Shown piece after piece: positions 10,147-21,681 of a stretch of 64,000 nucleotides of DNA. The position numbers and the translations under genes were made by a program. The stretch lies in NCBI GenBank assembly GCA_004835665.1, contig RBKR01000011.1:186001-250000 (forward strand), written 5' to 3'. Numbering within the stretch: the first letter of the stretch is position 1; each line of letters begins with the position of its first letter. The stretch comes from Phoma sp. XZ068 (lineage: Eukaryota; Ascomycota; Dothideomycetes; Pleosporales; Didymellaceae). The notes under the pieces were generated by a model. The model worked only from the letters and a program-made list of their open reading frames with translations. It was not told where the DNA came from and ran no database searches.

Positions 10147-11406
10147 TTAAGTGCTGATAACTTCCTGCTTCTTGATCTTCTCTTCCTCATCGTACCATCC
10201 GAGCAGGCGTGCAGCATACTCGCCTGCTAGCCCGAGGCTAATAGCACCTCCAGTGAAGAAAGCCCCGTTTACAAACCACCACCAACAGTTCTTGACTTCC
10301 TTGAGCTTGACACGGCGGATCATGGTACCCAAAGCAAGCGCCGCACCTCCGCAAGAGCCGACGTAGAAAATGGGACCAAAGCCTGCGGTGAATCCAGAGG
10401 CGGCGAGGAGTCCAATCTGTACGACAGCAAGACCTGAAAGTACCGCCTTGGTTTCCTTGTCATGCTTGAGCGCGATGCTCTTGATGCCTGCCTTCGCATC
10501 GTCCTTGATGTCCATATGGGCGTAGATCATGTCGTAAAGTACTGTCCAGGCGACATTGCTCGCATACAAGAAGGCAGCTGCCGTAAGTGCAGCCTGATTG
10601 GCAAGAAGGTCGATACCGAGCGCGGGAAAGCCCATCATGGCACCCCAGGAGAAGGTCAGGCCAAGGACGAACTGCGGGTAGTAGGTGACACGCTTCGCCA
10701 AAGGGTAGAGAGTGACGAAGATAAGCGAAGGTGTAGCGTACCAGAAGCACTCGAAAGGTAAGGAAAGCAAAACGGCCAGACCAGTGAACAGCTGACCACC
10801 GAGGAAGACAATGGCCTGCTGGGGTGTCACTGCTCGCCTTGCGAGGGGGCGTAATCTTGTGCGTTCGACGTGAGGGTCAAGATTGCGATCCCAAAGGTCA
10901 TTGATAGTACATCCGGCTCCTCTCATAATGAGTGCTCCAGTGAAAAACAGTGCTGTGGTGCCAATGACAGCCGAGGGAGCCGCAATAGGCACGGCCATTG
11001 CGCCCGCCAGCAGTGTACTGAATAAACATGGCAAGAACAGGTAGTATGTTCCTGCGGGTGCTTGCAGTCGCATGAGCTCAGCATATGGAATAGCTTTCGG
11101 AGGTAGGTAGGAAATGAAGCCAGTCGTAGGTGGTTGATAAGCCGGTAAGGCACGGGGTGGTTCTTGGGACGTTGTTGCTATAGTTGAGGTACGTATTGTA
11201 AGACGTGTGAGGGTGTTTGTTGTTGGTCGGTATGTTTGAGAACATTTCGAAGCAACCAGCTGTGTTTTTCTGGCCTGATACCTCACAGGCAGGAGTGATG
11301 CTGATGACAAAGTTCTCCGCCAGGATGACTGAACTGATGATGTGAAGGTGCCGGTCTGGTGAAGTCGCACGCCACACCAACCAGCTCGGATGAATGGAGA
11401 TGCCAT
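10147..11406 (-). CDS. COQ2: 4-hydroxybenzoate polyprenyltransferase, mitochondrial (ubiquinone synthesis)
   Basis: A single-exon frame of 419 aa. The first 80 residues are rich in Arg/Ser/Thr with almost no acidic residues, a mitochondrial presequence. The membrane UbiA-type prenyltransferase domain follows. Both Asp-rich motifs are present: NDLWDRNLD at 169-177, followed by RTRLRPLA, and YDMIYAHMDIKDD at 291-303. These bind the polyprenyl diphosphate through Mg2+. The enzyme attaches the polyprenyl tail to 4-hydroxybenzoate in the inner membrane, the second committed step of coenzyme Q synthesis. Length and motif spacing match fungal COQ2. It diverges from the JmjC gene over 485 bp. Confidence 0.95.
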   Translation of the reverse strand: MASPFIRAGWCGVRLHQTGTFTSSVQSSWRRTLSSASLLPVRYQARKTQLVASKCSQTYRPTTNTLTRLTIRTSTIATTSQEPPRALPAYQPPTTGFISYLPPKAIPYAELMRLQAPAGTYYLFLPCLFSTLLAGAMAVPIAAPSAVIGTTALFFTGALIMRGAGCTINDLWDRNLDPHVERTRLRPLARRAVTPQQAIVFLGGQLFTGLAVLLSLPFECFWYATPSLIFVTLYPLAKRVTYYPQFVLGLTFSWGAMMGFPALGIDLLANQAALTAAAFLYASNVAWTVLYDMIYAHMDIKDDAKAGIKSIALKHDKETKAVLSGLAVVQIGLLAASGFTAGFGPIFYVGSCGGAALALGTMIRRVKLKEVKNCWWWFVNGAFFTGGAISLGLAGEYAARLLGWYDEEEKIKKQEVIST

Positions 11407-11891
11407 GGCCGCTACGCTAGCTGTTCAAGGATCTGAGCCAGCGGTTGGTTTTTACAAGGCAGGTCCCGTGCCTACTGAAAAAGGTGTTTGGTGAATGAAG
11501 GACTTTAGACGCGCCACATACAGCTCCTGCTTAACGAAAAGACATCAATTGCACAACTCATGTACTTTCATGTGACTGGACGCGCTCAGCACCACCTTGG
11601 AACCTTGGCAAGAACGATGGTGAGGGTGAGGGTGAAGTCCGAGTGCGAACCCTTGAAGGCGAAGGTTGACTAGCGCGTCGCCCGTGCCTCTCCCGAGCCG
11701 AGCTCCACCTTGATGTTGAAGCTCGGTGTCGCGTCTACAGCACTGCCAGGCCACGTCCCCGCCGCAACTGCGATCGACAATAGCGCCGCTGCGCTCTCTT
11801 ACCAGCTTGGTGCGCTCGAGGACGTCTGTCTGGAGCTAGCTCGTACCTTGGACCGCTTGCGCGACTTTGAGAATGCGCCTCTGCAGCTAAG
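11407..11891. promoter_or_regulatory. Divergent promoter region, COQ2 / JmjC protein
   Basis: These 485 bp separate the COQ2 start (11406, minus) from the JmjC start (11892, plus). The frames inside overlap each other on both strands and show no homology I recognise. It presumably carries both promoters. Confidence 0.5.
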
Positions 11892-14800
11892 ATGCCCGCC
11901 GCACGACCTAGGGCCTCGTTCGAGCCAATACCACCCGACTTCGACGCGCGCACCTTTGTCGAAACCGCGGAGAATTTCCAATATGTGGATCGCATTTCCT
12001 ATGAGATGATCGCCAGCAATGGCATGGAGCAATTCGAGAAGCTCGTCTTGCTCCACGTCATTATTGGTGGAAAGCCTCTGGTAATCGACGGGTTTGAAGA
12101 AGTCTTGGATCCCTGGACCTTCACGCCGTCATGGCTGCGCGACAACCACGGCGATAAAGGTGGGCTACGGGTGAAGGCGCTCTCGCGACCGTAGTGGCTA
12201 ACATGTGCCCAGTTGAGAACGCCCGCAACCTCACCACCAAGGAGAACATTCCCCTCACAATAAAGCACTACCTCAAACATCTGACTAAGCTCACAGACCA
12301 GTATTTCGACAATCCAGACCGCTACAGGGACAAGACGCGCCAACGCATATACCTGAAAGACATCGACTGCCCACAAGTCTGGCAAGCCAAAGTAAAAGAG
12401 CATATTCCCCCCGCCCTCTTTTACCTTAATGAGAGCACTGGCGAGGTCGATGGAGCTGGAGCGCTGGAGGACTTCACTGGGCGCAAAGGCCGCGGCATTG
12501 GGCGTGCCGGAGATCTCATGAGCAGTTTGCCGCCCGAGATGCGCGCCGAGAACCTGATGTGTTATATCGGACATGAGGGCACATATACACCATCACACCG
12601 CGAAATGTGCGCTTCACTGGGTCAGAATATCATGGTGGATGCGTCCAAGCAGATCAGTGAAGATGGCAAGCCTGAGCACCCTGGATCGTCACTGTGGTTC
12701 ATGACTGAGATGAAGGACCGGCACCTGGTCTCCGAATACTGGCTATCAGTACTCGGCCACGATATCGAGGTAGAGAACCACTTCGCCCAACTCATTGCGT
12801 GGAAGAAGGCACCCTTTAAAACATACGTCGTGGAGCAGCGTCCGGGCGACTTCATCCTCATTCCACCACTGGCTCCACATCAAGTCTGGAACCGCGGCAC
12901 TCGTACCATGAAGGTTGCTTGGAACCGCACGACCGTTGAAACCCTCGAACTCGCATTGGCCGAAGCCTTACCGAATTCCAGGATTGTATGTCGTGATGAG
13001 CAGTACAAAAACAAGGCCATTGTTTACTACACGCTACTCAAGTACTCACAACTCATCAAGACTGCTCGCGCTCAGGTTGAAGCTGGTGGCGAACAAGCAG
13101 AAGCAATCCAGCATTCGGTCAAGGTTCGACAAGTACAACGAGACTTCAAACGACTCTTTGATCTATTCAAATCAATCATGCTTTCGGAGATGTTTGACCA
13201 GAACTCTAGAGAACAATGCGAATTTTTGCCGTATGACAGCAACGTCACCTGTGCCTATTGCAGGTGTAACATCTTCAACCGTTTCCACAGCTGCAAGACT
13301 TGCAAGAACCTGTTTAACTCCGAGATTGAGGAGCCGTATGATGTCTGCATGGATTGTTACTGTATGGGCCGCAGCTGCGGATGTCAATCTGGGTATCAGT
13401 GGGTTGAGCAGTGGAAATGGAAAGATCTCATTCATAAATATGAAGAGTGGCGCGCCCAGATCATTGACATCGACGGACACGTGACCGAGAAAACACCTCT
13501 GCCCCTGCAAGAAGAGCGGAGATACCTGGGCAAAAAGACGTTGGCCCAAGTATGTCAAGAGCAGCTGAAGATCCGACCGTTTGTGGACATCAAAGCTCCG
13601 CAAATCGAGGACAACTCCGAGGATGAGGAGGTCGAAGTCGATGCCTATGGTATCGCGAAGAAGGTTAAGAAAAAGAAGTCCAAGCAGTGGCAGAGGACAC
13701 ACAAGTCTTGCCACACTTGCCTGCATCGACACCCTAATTGGAAGATGGCATTCTGCTCGAATTGTGATTTGGCTTTCTGTTACGGTACCCTATTTCGAGC
13801 GCACGACATGATGCCTGTAAGCGTCATGGAGCAGTTCAGTTGGAAGTGCCCCCACTGTAGAAGAGTCTGCAATACCGGAGCCTGTCGACGTGACCCTCGC
13901 CAACACCCTTACGAGCCCAAGGGCACCCTTCTCGGCCATGACACGAAGAAAGTAGCCGATCCTCGCTCTGTCGAGTGCCTCGTCGATTTCAGTGTGTCCA
14001 ATCTCAACTGGCTGCGGGAAGAGGAGAGCATGGGTCAGAGTGCCATGCAGCGCCGCATGCAGCAAGCTGAACAGGATCGATTGGCAGATCCATCGTTAGA
14101 CCCTCGGTACATGGACGAAGATCCTGAATACTCGCGAAATGGCATTACATACTCTCCGGTCGAAGATGCGAACGGCAACACCAACGATAACGGCGATAGC
14201 TTCATGGACATCGACAGCATACCGAATGGCGATCCGAACAGCGATATTCCGAGACTGGGACAAAAACGAGGGCGTGAGGATGAGGAAGATGGACAAGGTG
14301 TTCGGAAGAACAAGAAATCAAAGAAGCAAAAGAAGAAAGAACGTGAGGATCAACCTCTCGAACCTAAGAATGTCTCCGGGAAGCAGTACCAGAAGGAGAT
14401 GGAGCGCAGGCTCCTGGAAGAAGCCAAGCGTGAGGATCGGTTCATCCTCGTAGCAGCCAGGATGAAGAAGAAGTCGAAGGTTGTGAAGCTTTTCCTGGAC
14501 CCCCAGATCCTGGAGAATATCAGCAATCGACCTGTGCCCGACCGTTATCAGGTTGCAGTGCGCCAGAGAACACCTGAAGAGGAAGATCAGGATGCCAACT
14601 TGGGATCTATCTTGCAATCAGATATTGTGCCGAAAGCCAATGCAGCTAAATCTGTGGGCGAAAAAGAGAAGGCAACAACAGTGTTCCGATACCGAGTAGA
14701 GCCTGATGAATCGTACACGACAAAGAAGCGAAACAGCGATGCTGGTGGACCTGCCAAGGCGCCAGGTCGACCTCGCGGTTCTCGACGATATGAAGAGATC

Positions 14801-15754
14801 ACCGTCGACTCTGATGAAGAGCTTTTCGATGATGGTGATGGTGCAGGCGGTGCCTACCCAGGGCGCATTCGTGCGCGTGCATCGAACTGGCTTGCTCGAA
14901 AGAATCAGGATGAAGATGAAGACCTACCCACCGAGCTCCCTGCAGACTTCAGGGACCGTGATGCTCGGTCAGCACGCGAACGTGAACGAGCTGAGAAGCG
15001 GAAGTCGATGTCAATAAAGCCAAAGCCGAGCATCAAACCTAAGGGTCGGCCCTCAAAGAATCACCGGAGCAGCACCGGGAATATCACGGGCGAGCAAGAT
15101 AATGAGAACAGAGAGGTTGCGCAAGAGGAGATTGGCCAGTCTGATGAAACACTCATCCTTGCTCAACAAGCTGCCGCTGCCGCTCTAGAGGCGCGAGAAC
15201 AAGAAGACGAAGCCCAGCGTAAAAGTGCGGAGGAAGAAGACCGCGGAGCAGCAGCTGAGCGTGAAGTGCAAGAAAATCTGCTGGCAAAGATGGCCCTGTT
15301 CAACTCCGACGACGACGAGCCTATAGACGATTTTTTCAATGACCTCGCTGCCGAAGATACAGTCCTGGATGAACCACTTGTCGATCCCGAACCTGCACCT
15401 ACTCAAACCGGGCCGCCGCAAGCCACCAACTCACTACTTGATCGGCCGGAGATGAACGGAAAGAAGATCAAGATCGTCTCAGGTGCATCAAAGCAAAAGG
15501 GCGGGATCTCTACCACAACCACTACAACGATATTTACTGCGCCAGTGTCAACCTTCACGAGCATCAATAAGCGGCCACAGACTGTCGACATGTCTGAATC
15601 AGAGGATGGTGATGATGAGATCCCAGCGAGTGCACCCTTACTTGAGAAGCCTGTCGGCCGATCGCGTCTTGTGCCAACGAGAGGGGGTATGGTACCGACC
15701 AGGGGGGGTGGTACACCAAAGCGAGGACGAGGCCGTCCCCGGAAGACTATGTAG
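11892..15754 (+). CDS. JmjC-domain protein with 4CXXC zinc fingers and AT-hook-like tail
   Basis: Exons 11892-12159 and 12213-15754 give 1269 aa. The JmjC fold spans roughly residues 120-330. The iron ligands are visible as His218-Arg-Glu220 in TPSHREMC and His312 in PHQVWNRG, so a working 2-oxoglutarate/Fe(II) site is plausible. Two Cys-rich blocks follow. One is at about 425-480 (CAYCRCNIF, CKTCKNLF, CMDCYCMGRSCGC). The other, at about 587-650 (SCHTCLHRH, FCSNCDLAFC, CPHCRRVCN), resembles the zf-4CXXC_R1 domain of CDCA7/R1-type proteins. The C-terminal half is acidic, Lys-rich and disordered, with AT-hook-like cores (GRPRGSRR, KGRPSKN, and the terminal KRGRGRPRK). Inference: a nuclear, DNA-binding histone or protein demethylase/hydroxylase. 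The substrate cannot be deduced. Confidence 0.88.
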
Positions 15755-16158
15755 GCGGTGGAGAAGATTGATAAGCTATAAATCATAGTGTCGGCGTTTT
15801 TCAGACGGCATGTTATGCCTTTTATTGCATCTAGCGAGGTGTCATGGAGGTTTTTATGGCACCAACAACACTGGTGATGGTTTCGATCAATTTATCTTGA
15901 GACGTTATAGGAGCGAAGCTTTACTGCCTTGTTTGCAGATTTCACATGCTTGCAAACGTCACAATATTACAAATTTCATACGCCCACCTCATGACTTTCC
16001 TCTTTCATTGTCAACGACGCAACACTCGAAGACTCGTCCCACTGTAATTATCATCGGATATGACCTCACACCCACGTGACCCCGCGTGAGCGTGCTTCGA
16101 CGCGTCGCCCAACCTCACCTCATCCACCCGCATCAACATCAACATCCCCTCCACCATT
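15755..16158. other. Intergenic, 404 bp
   Basis: 3' flank of the JmjC gene and promoter of the HhH protein gene. The last 100 bases are C/T-rich with CACGTGAC near 16074, an E-box-like core. No other feature is seen. Confidence 0.4.
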
Positions 16159-17198
16159 ATGCCTTCTCTTCGCATCGACAAGATCTCCCTCGCAACATTC
16201 AATGCCACCTTAAAGCGGTACCCAGACACAGCGCCCTCGAGTTTGTCGGAGCTAGACACACTGCGGTATGAGACAATACCTTCGAATCTCAGCAAGAAGA
16301 CGAAGGATGTGCATCTGCTGAAAGCCGATGTTGAGAAGGTGGTTGAGTGGAAATTGTACGCGTCCTTTCTTTGTTTTATGTAGCTTTCGTGGCATAGCGT
16401 ATTGCGAAAGGAGCGGCCTGGCAATGCGAGACGGCTCGAACAGAGCGGCTTCAGAATTTACACAGGAGTCTACCCGAGCTTCCCCAAACTCAGGCCCTGG
16501 GATCAAATCTTACTTCAACGACAACAAACCTGCTCTCCTCCTGAATCGACACTGACTAACCCCCTAGAAAACACGGCACTTTCCGCCCCGCCCTCATGAA
16601 CCTCGTCAAATCCAACCCCGCAGACCTAATCAAGCAAACAACACACTCCGCATTCTCCTCCCTCACCTCCCCGGCAGACGCCCTCAAAGCCCTAAAAACA
16701 CTCACCACCCTCCGCGGCATCGGCCCCGCAACCGCATCTCTCCTGCTAAGCGTGTACAGTCCCGATGAGATTCCGTTCTTCTCGGACGAGTTATTTCGCT
16801 GGACGCAGTGGGATGGACCTGGACAGAGGGGCTGGGGGAGAGGGATCAAGTATAATGTTTCTGAGTATAAGGAGGTGCTTGATAGTGTGCGGGCGGTGAG
16901 GGAGAGGCTGGGTGTGAGGGCTGTGGACGCGGAAAAAGTGGCGTATGTGTTGGGGAAGGAGGGGGCAGATGTTGATGGTGCAGGGGAGGCGGAGGAGGAT
17001 GGTGAGGGCAGTGTGGGCGGGGAGGTGGAAGGTGGGGAGGCGGATGAAGGTTCGAAAGAGAAACGTGAGGCGCACGAGGTAGGGAAAGAAGTGCAGACTA
17101 AGGGATCTGGCGGCTTGAAAAAGGGCACGAAGAGGAAGGAGCAAGACGAGAAGCCACCTGTTGAAGGGACTCGAAGAAGTACGCGGCGAAAAGTCTGA
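16159..17198 (+). CDS. Helix-hairpin-helix protein, function unknown
   Basis: Exons 16159-16355 and 16568-17198 (intron 212 nt, phase 2) give 275 aa. The ordered part, residues 1 to about 175, reads like a DNA-glycosylase-type helical fold. It contains the HhH signature LRGIGPATASLLLSVY and the following IPFFSDELFRW. A K..KHGTFRP segment lies at the exon join. In HhH-GPD enzymes an Asp follows about 20 residues after the hairpin; FFSDE is positioned to supply it, but I cannot show catalysis. The C-terminal 100 residues are Gly/Glu/Lys-rich and disordered. Proteins of this layout are widespread in fungi and unnamed. The intron is longer than its neighbours, and no frame inside it is supported. 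Confidence 0.75.
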
Positions 17199-17854
17199 AC
17201 GTCTTGTATTGAACGTATGTCTCCAGACTGAAGTCTGTGTATTATGCGCCTGTATGAGCACAGCTTAAAAAATTTCTGCCACTCTCGCAGTTCATTTCGC
17301 ATACGACGTCCTGAGCAGAATGTAGTATCCTTTTAGTCAGCGATGGATCTGGCGATGCACAGTCAACTTTGCTCCGCCCAGCCTTTTGCACTTGCTGCGT
17401 GTAGTCTGCTAACAGATTTATAAGGAATGCTCGAGGCAGCCGACGAGGCGAAAGCGTGTGAGGAGCAGAGATTGTTCGAAAGAAACTTTAATATTCATTT
17501 GAGTTAGCTAAGAAGCTACCGAAGATGGAAGCTTGAGAGTGCCTTCCGAAAGTGCAACTCTTGTGCTGCAATCCTTTAATTAGCAAACTGGGGAAGAGTA
17601 TTACTTGGAGTCGCTATATCTGAATGGATGACGAAGACGATATGCCAATGTTGTTGCGGACGAGAATTTCTCTTACCCTCCTAATCAATGCTGGGAGGAC
17701 CTTCAAGGTCGGTATTGAAATGGTCTCTTCGTGTGGCTCCCCTGATGTCGAGAACTGTCTGCACGTTGCCTGCCCGCCATATCCTTCTCGGCTATTTCGA
17801 GGACATTGATGATACCGGTTGGTATTGGCAGATCGTCCTCCACTAAACGCCTGA
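17199..17854. other. Intergenic, 656 bp, convergent
   Basis: This lies between the 3' ends of the HhH gene (plus) and the BTB-like gene (minus). A short plus-strand frame at 17624-17809 is unsupported. I see nothing else. Confidence 0.45.
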
Positions 17855-18789
17855 TCATCTGATGACGAACTTGTTCGCTTCCTTTGGATCTTTACAAGGG
17901 CATGGGCGTACATTGTCACCTAGCCCGTGATCATGGTACCTTGCAAGCTTCAGTACCACCGTTTCACCAGGCCTGGTGTCGTACGGGTGTGCTTCGTTGT
18001 CCTTATGGATATCATCCATGAGTGGCTGGAGAGCGACATCGGCGACTGCTTCGGCTGGTCCCCGATAGTTGCGAATTTGGCTCCGCACCACATACATAGC
18101 TAGGAAATCCTTGGGCCACTTGTCTATCGAAGCCCACATAAACGGTGAGTTGATATCCCAAATAGGGTTGAAGAACTTGATGTGCAGGTCAACGAAGAGC
18201 GCCCTCAATTCAAGCGGGCTCGCCAGCTCAAAGGCTCGACGGATACGCTCCTCACTCGGAGCAATGCGCTGCGCCTGGTATTGTGTGAAGAGGAAGGTGA
18301 TACTGTCGTGGAAGAGCTGCTGAGCCCCAATGCGGTACCCGAAGATGCAGAGCTCGATAGCCATGCTGCAGGCTAGTGGGCTGCGCTCACCGCAGCCCTT
18401 CCAGGCATCTGGAAAACTGTCACGTCGGATGAGCTTGTCGGTTGGAATCCCGTGCTTATAGAGCCAGTGCATGAAGCCTTGGAAGACACATGGCTCAATG
18501 TTCGTGCAAATCCAGGATCCAGGATCTGCCGAGTCTGCGTCAATACCCGAAAAAAGTAGATCGTACCAGGTGGGTGGAGAGTCAAGCATGGCTGTATGGA
18601 TAAAGAAGGATTGGCCTTTGACAGTAAAGCGTGTCATATCTTGCTTAGGCGTGCTGTGGAGGTGTCAGTGAGGCTTATGGCTGTGCAAGCGCAGACTTAC
18701 AAGAACGAGAATGGCTCTGGGTCCAGGTTTGGGCGGCCCTGAGCAGCGTCATTGGTAGTATCAATGGATCGGCTTGATGTGGACGCCAT
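17855..18789 (-). CDS. BTB/POZ-like domain protein
   Basis: Exons 18789-18701 and 18653-17855 give 295 aa (intron 47 nt, phase 2). The segment FTVKGQSFFIHTAMLDSPP, followed by WICTNIEPCVFQGFMHWLYKHGI, matches the start and middle of fungal BTB/POZ domains: beta strand, H-x-x-x-L, then the F...WLY element. The rest is helical with a WDINSPFMWASIDKWPKDFLAMYVV region. Fungal proteins of this kind are a large, mostly uncharacterised set thought to act in protein-protein contacts, sometimes as Cullin-3 adaptors. The BTB assignment is by pattern only; the partner is unknown. Confidence 0.72.
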
Positions 18790-19139
18790 CCTTTCGATGA
18801 TCTGTAGATATTGTGTTCGTGATTTGACGAAAGCTAACGAGCGTTATGAGCTAAAGATATATCTCCATGGACAGTGGGGTCGAAGCGTTACAAACCCCGC
18901 TAGGTGAGAGAGCTGACTGACGGCGCTTTGAATCATGGTGAAGCGAGAGAACGAGAGGGTTATAGTAAAAGACGAATGAGAGTGTCGTGGAAAGAATCGC
19001 ATTTGATTGATATGTAGACAACGGCATTCATCATCGCGAAATCTGGCATCGTTAATAGCATCGTTAACAAGAACGCCTTGCGCCACATTACCCTGGGTAT
19101 ACTAATATCATGACGCCCGCTAAGCCCACATTGACGCGC
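18790..19139. other. Intergenic, 350 bp
   Basis: Upstream region of the BTB-like gene (minus) and 3' flank of CHL4 (minus). No gene or repeat is seen. Confidence 0.4.
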
Positions 19140-20666
19140 TCAAGTACCAGGAACACCCTCTTTCGCTCTTATCCTTCCTTGCCTGACTGCCCCGATGGTC
19201 ACGCCTGCCTCGCCGGTCATCCAGCCCGGCATCTTCTCGCCGTCGACGACACCTTCCTCAACCAGCTGCCTGATGCCAGCGAAGACGTGGGTGCCGGTGA
19301 ATGCAATGCGTACGTTTGGTACCCAGCCGTCCTCGTTCTGAAGTTGCTCCGTTTCTTCCGCTGTTCTGTCGAGTACTGAGGGTCGACCTCTACGACCGCG
19401 ATTTGAGGGTTGAGCGCTAGTTCTTGACGTAGTGCCGTCCATCGCTGCTGTATTGCCTTGTGTGGCGGGGAAAGGGTCGTCAATGCGGACCTCGAATCGC
19501 TCGAGTCCTTGGCCGTCGTCAGGCTGGGCAGAGGTACCGAATCGTCCTTGTGCGACTTCTTTCCTCCTCTTCGATTCTGGTGTTTCGGTGCTGTCCAGTG
19601 CCCTTTTCGGCCGCCCGGGACCAACTTTGGCTGATGTATTGGCAACGTTCTTTCCCTTGTGGTCTTTGTGATGCTCATCGTTCTTCTGCGTGGTGATAAA
19701 GTCCAGTGCATTCTGACTAAAGCTGTGGTCTTGGAAGATGCTCCACCCGCCAGTTGCGCCATTACTCTTTCCGGGCCCACGGTATGTGAGGAGAGCATCG
19801 AGGGACTTGGTGGTGAAGTTTGTGCTTGTGAGTTGGTATCGCGCAGAGGGTCGTGAGAAGGCTTTGGGTATCGCCTGCTGCACAATGTCCCTAAGGTGCC
19901 GCCCGTCATCCCCTACCACCTGGCCAGTGTGTGTAGCTAGAGATGAGTACACAAATGGTGAACCATTCGGCCACACGAAGAACACTGCCTTAGCGCTGTC
20001 TGTAGAGTTCGAGTCCAGGGCCAGTGAACTCTCATTGCTGTACGGCGAGTCGTGTATGTAGACGCGGAGAATAGTCATGGGCGATGTCTTGATCCTTGTA
20101 ATCAGATAATGCGCCTTCATCAACGGTGTAAGCTCGCGGGCGAGGTTTGACATGAACGTCTGTGCTTGGAAGCGGGGGAGGTGGTCAGAGTCGTTCGTGA
20201 CTTCCATGTCGGTGACGGCGGAGCGTGCATTGGGTATCTTCGTCAGCCTCCTCGCGGTCCAGCGCAGTGAGTTCGGATGATCGAGCAAGTACTGTATCTC
20301 GGCTGTCGCGAGCATGTACATGGAGACCCCGCTCCTCCAGTCGCCCTCAAGTATCCGGTCGAACACCTCTCTCCTCCCGCCCTTGCGCGCGGCTAGCTCC
20401 TTGTATGTCTCCAGCAGCTCCTCGTAGCTCTGAGCCGGCTCGTACAGCTCCTCGTTAAGGTCATCGTCCGCCTCGTCTTCGGCATCATTGCGGTCGCCGA
20501 GTAGGAATGGCTTGCAGAAGTCGCGGTTCTTCTTGCTCAGCCATTGCTGAGCGAGGGCGATGAGCGATTGGCGGGACAGCTTCGTGAAGGTGCGCTGGAC
20601 ATCGCGGTGGGCGACAGGCAGGCGGTGCGAGTGGGGAACGTTCTTGTAGTCCGGAGCGGTAGCCAT
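19140..20666 (-). CDS. CHL4: Kinetochore protein CHL4 / CENP-N homologue
   Basis: A single-exon frame of 508 aa. The N-terminus (VQRTFTKLSRQSLIALAQQWLSKKN) and the segment around residues 75-215 (YEELLETYKELAARKGGRREVFDRIL, then DWRSGVSMYMLATAEIQYLLDHPNSLRW and LTPLMKAHYLITRIKTSPMTILRVYIHDSPY) are the conserved CHL4/Mis15/CENP-N core. The protein binds CENP-A nucleosomes at the inner kinetochore as part of CCAN/Ctf19 and partners Iml3/CENP-L. The middle (about 370-450) is basic and low complexity. The C-terminal residues FTGTHVFAGIRQLVEEGVVD give the conserved end that contacts CENP-L. Length is near that of other filamentous fungi. The assignment comes from remembered family patterns. Confidence 0.85.
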   Translation of the reverse strand: MATAPDYKNVPHSHRLPVAHRDVQRTFTKLSRQSLIALAQQWLSKKNRDFCKPFLLGDRNDAEDEADDDLNEELYEPAQSYEELLETYKELAARKGGRREVFDRILEGDWRSGVSMYMLATAEIQYLLDHPNSLRWTARRLTKIPNARSAVTDMEVTNDSDHLPRFQAQTFMSNLARELTPLMKAHYLITRIKTSPMTILRVYIHDSPYSNESSLALDSNSTDSAKAVFFVWPNGSPFVYSSLATHTGQVVGDDGRHLRDIVQQAIPKAFSRPSARYQLTSTNFTTKSLDALLTYRGPGKSNGATGGWSIFQDHSFSQNALDFITTQKNDEHHKDHKGKNVANTSAKVGPGRPKRALDSTETPESKRRKEVAQGRFGTSAQPDDGQGLERFEVRIDDPFPATQGNTAAMDGTTSRTSAQPSNRGRRGRPSVLDRTAEETEQLQNEDGWVPNVRIAFTGTHVFAGIRQLVEEGVVDGEKMPGWMTGEAGVTIGAVRQGRIRAKEGVPGT

Positions 20667-21681
20667 GACGTGCTGCGCATTGATGCTCTACATGAGAGCT
20701 ATGGGAGTTGTTTACGGGCTGGCTTCCTTATCGATTGGGACGCGTCAAGCGCGACCAACCAGCACGTGACATCACCCGCCAGACCATCCTTCGACAAAGC
20801 TGACATCTGTCGTACCAGAGCACAACAGCTGTCTTCACAGTGTCTAATCCAGTAGCTTCACAACCTCAATCACCATTCTAGAAGCTCGGAACATCCGGTT
20901 GCACAAGTCACGTGTCTCATCTTTCACAACAGCGCGCTCCTTGCGGTCCTCATCTCAGCTCCCGGCATCCCCCGCCGTCATGATCGCCCGTCAAGCGCCG
21001 AAACAGTCGCGGCGCGCACCGTGTAACATGATTGGTTTCCCTGCCTCCGATGGTTTCTTTGATTACAAACCTGGGCATTAGTGAGCAGAACGACAAAAGG
21101 GCGCCCACAAACAGCGCAGCAGAGTGCCTGCAGCAGAGACGATACTCGATGAAGCGCAGCCTGTTCGCAACCCCAATTGAACCATCGTGAACTGCCTGCC
21201 CCGACCTGGAGAAGCATTGCGAGCGTCGGATAGGCTCCCGAGTGCGAGAGCGTGGGGTGGGCGAACAAAGCGCGCACGATCTCGGCAAACGCTGCTATTA
21301 CATCGGCAAAACTGTCACCCTAACAGACGCCCTGCGCACGTCCGATAGCGCGGGGCTTGCTCACAAATCCTCCCAGGCGCTGAAATCGATCTAACGTCAC
21401 CACCTGCAGCCGACAGCTGTCACTCTCAGTCCACCACTGCACCATCTCACGATCACCATTGCACGACATTCCATCGTTGCAAACTACAGCACTCCCGCCC
21501 AAAGCGAACGGAGACGCCGACGCAAAATCGTCTGACACAAGCGGCTCCGATTCGGACCCATAGTTTGTTGCCTTTCACTAGGGGTCCGGCCGACTCCACG
21601 AAAACCCCTCGATATTGACTCCATCTCTCCGACAACTACTGTTCACGACCAACGCCAACCTCGATCAGCACGCCGACACTC
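20667..21681. promoter_or_regulatory. Divergent intergenic region, CHL4 / bZIP, 1015 bp
   Basis: A long divergent region separates starts at 20666 (minus) and 21682 (plus). The part near the bZIP start is rich in CAAC/ACC runs typical of fungal leaders. Frames within are short and overlap on both strands. MetR/CYS3-type regulators usually have long leaders and are nutrient-controlled, so part of this may be 5' UTR; that is inference. Confidence 0.4.

Noticed and set aside
14035..14617. Minus-strand frames opposite the JmjC gene
   Set aside because: Leu/Ser-rich shadows of the Glu/Lys-rich disordered region on the plus strand.
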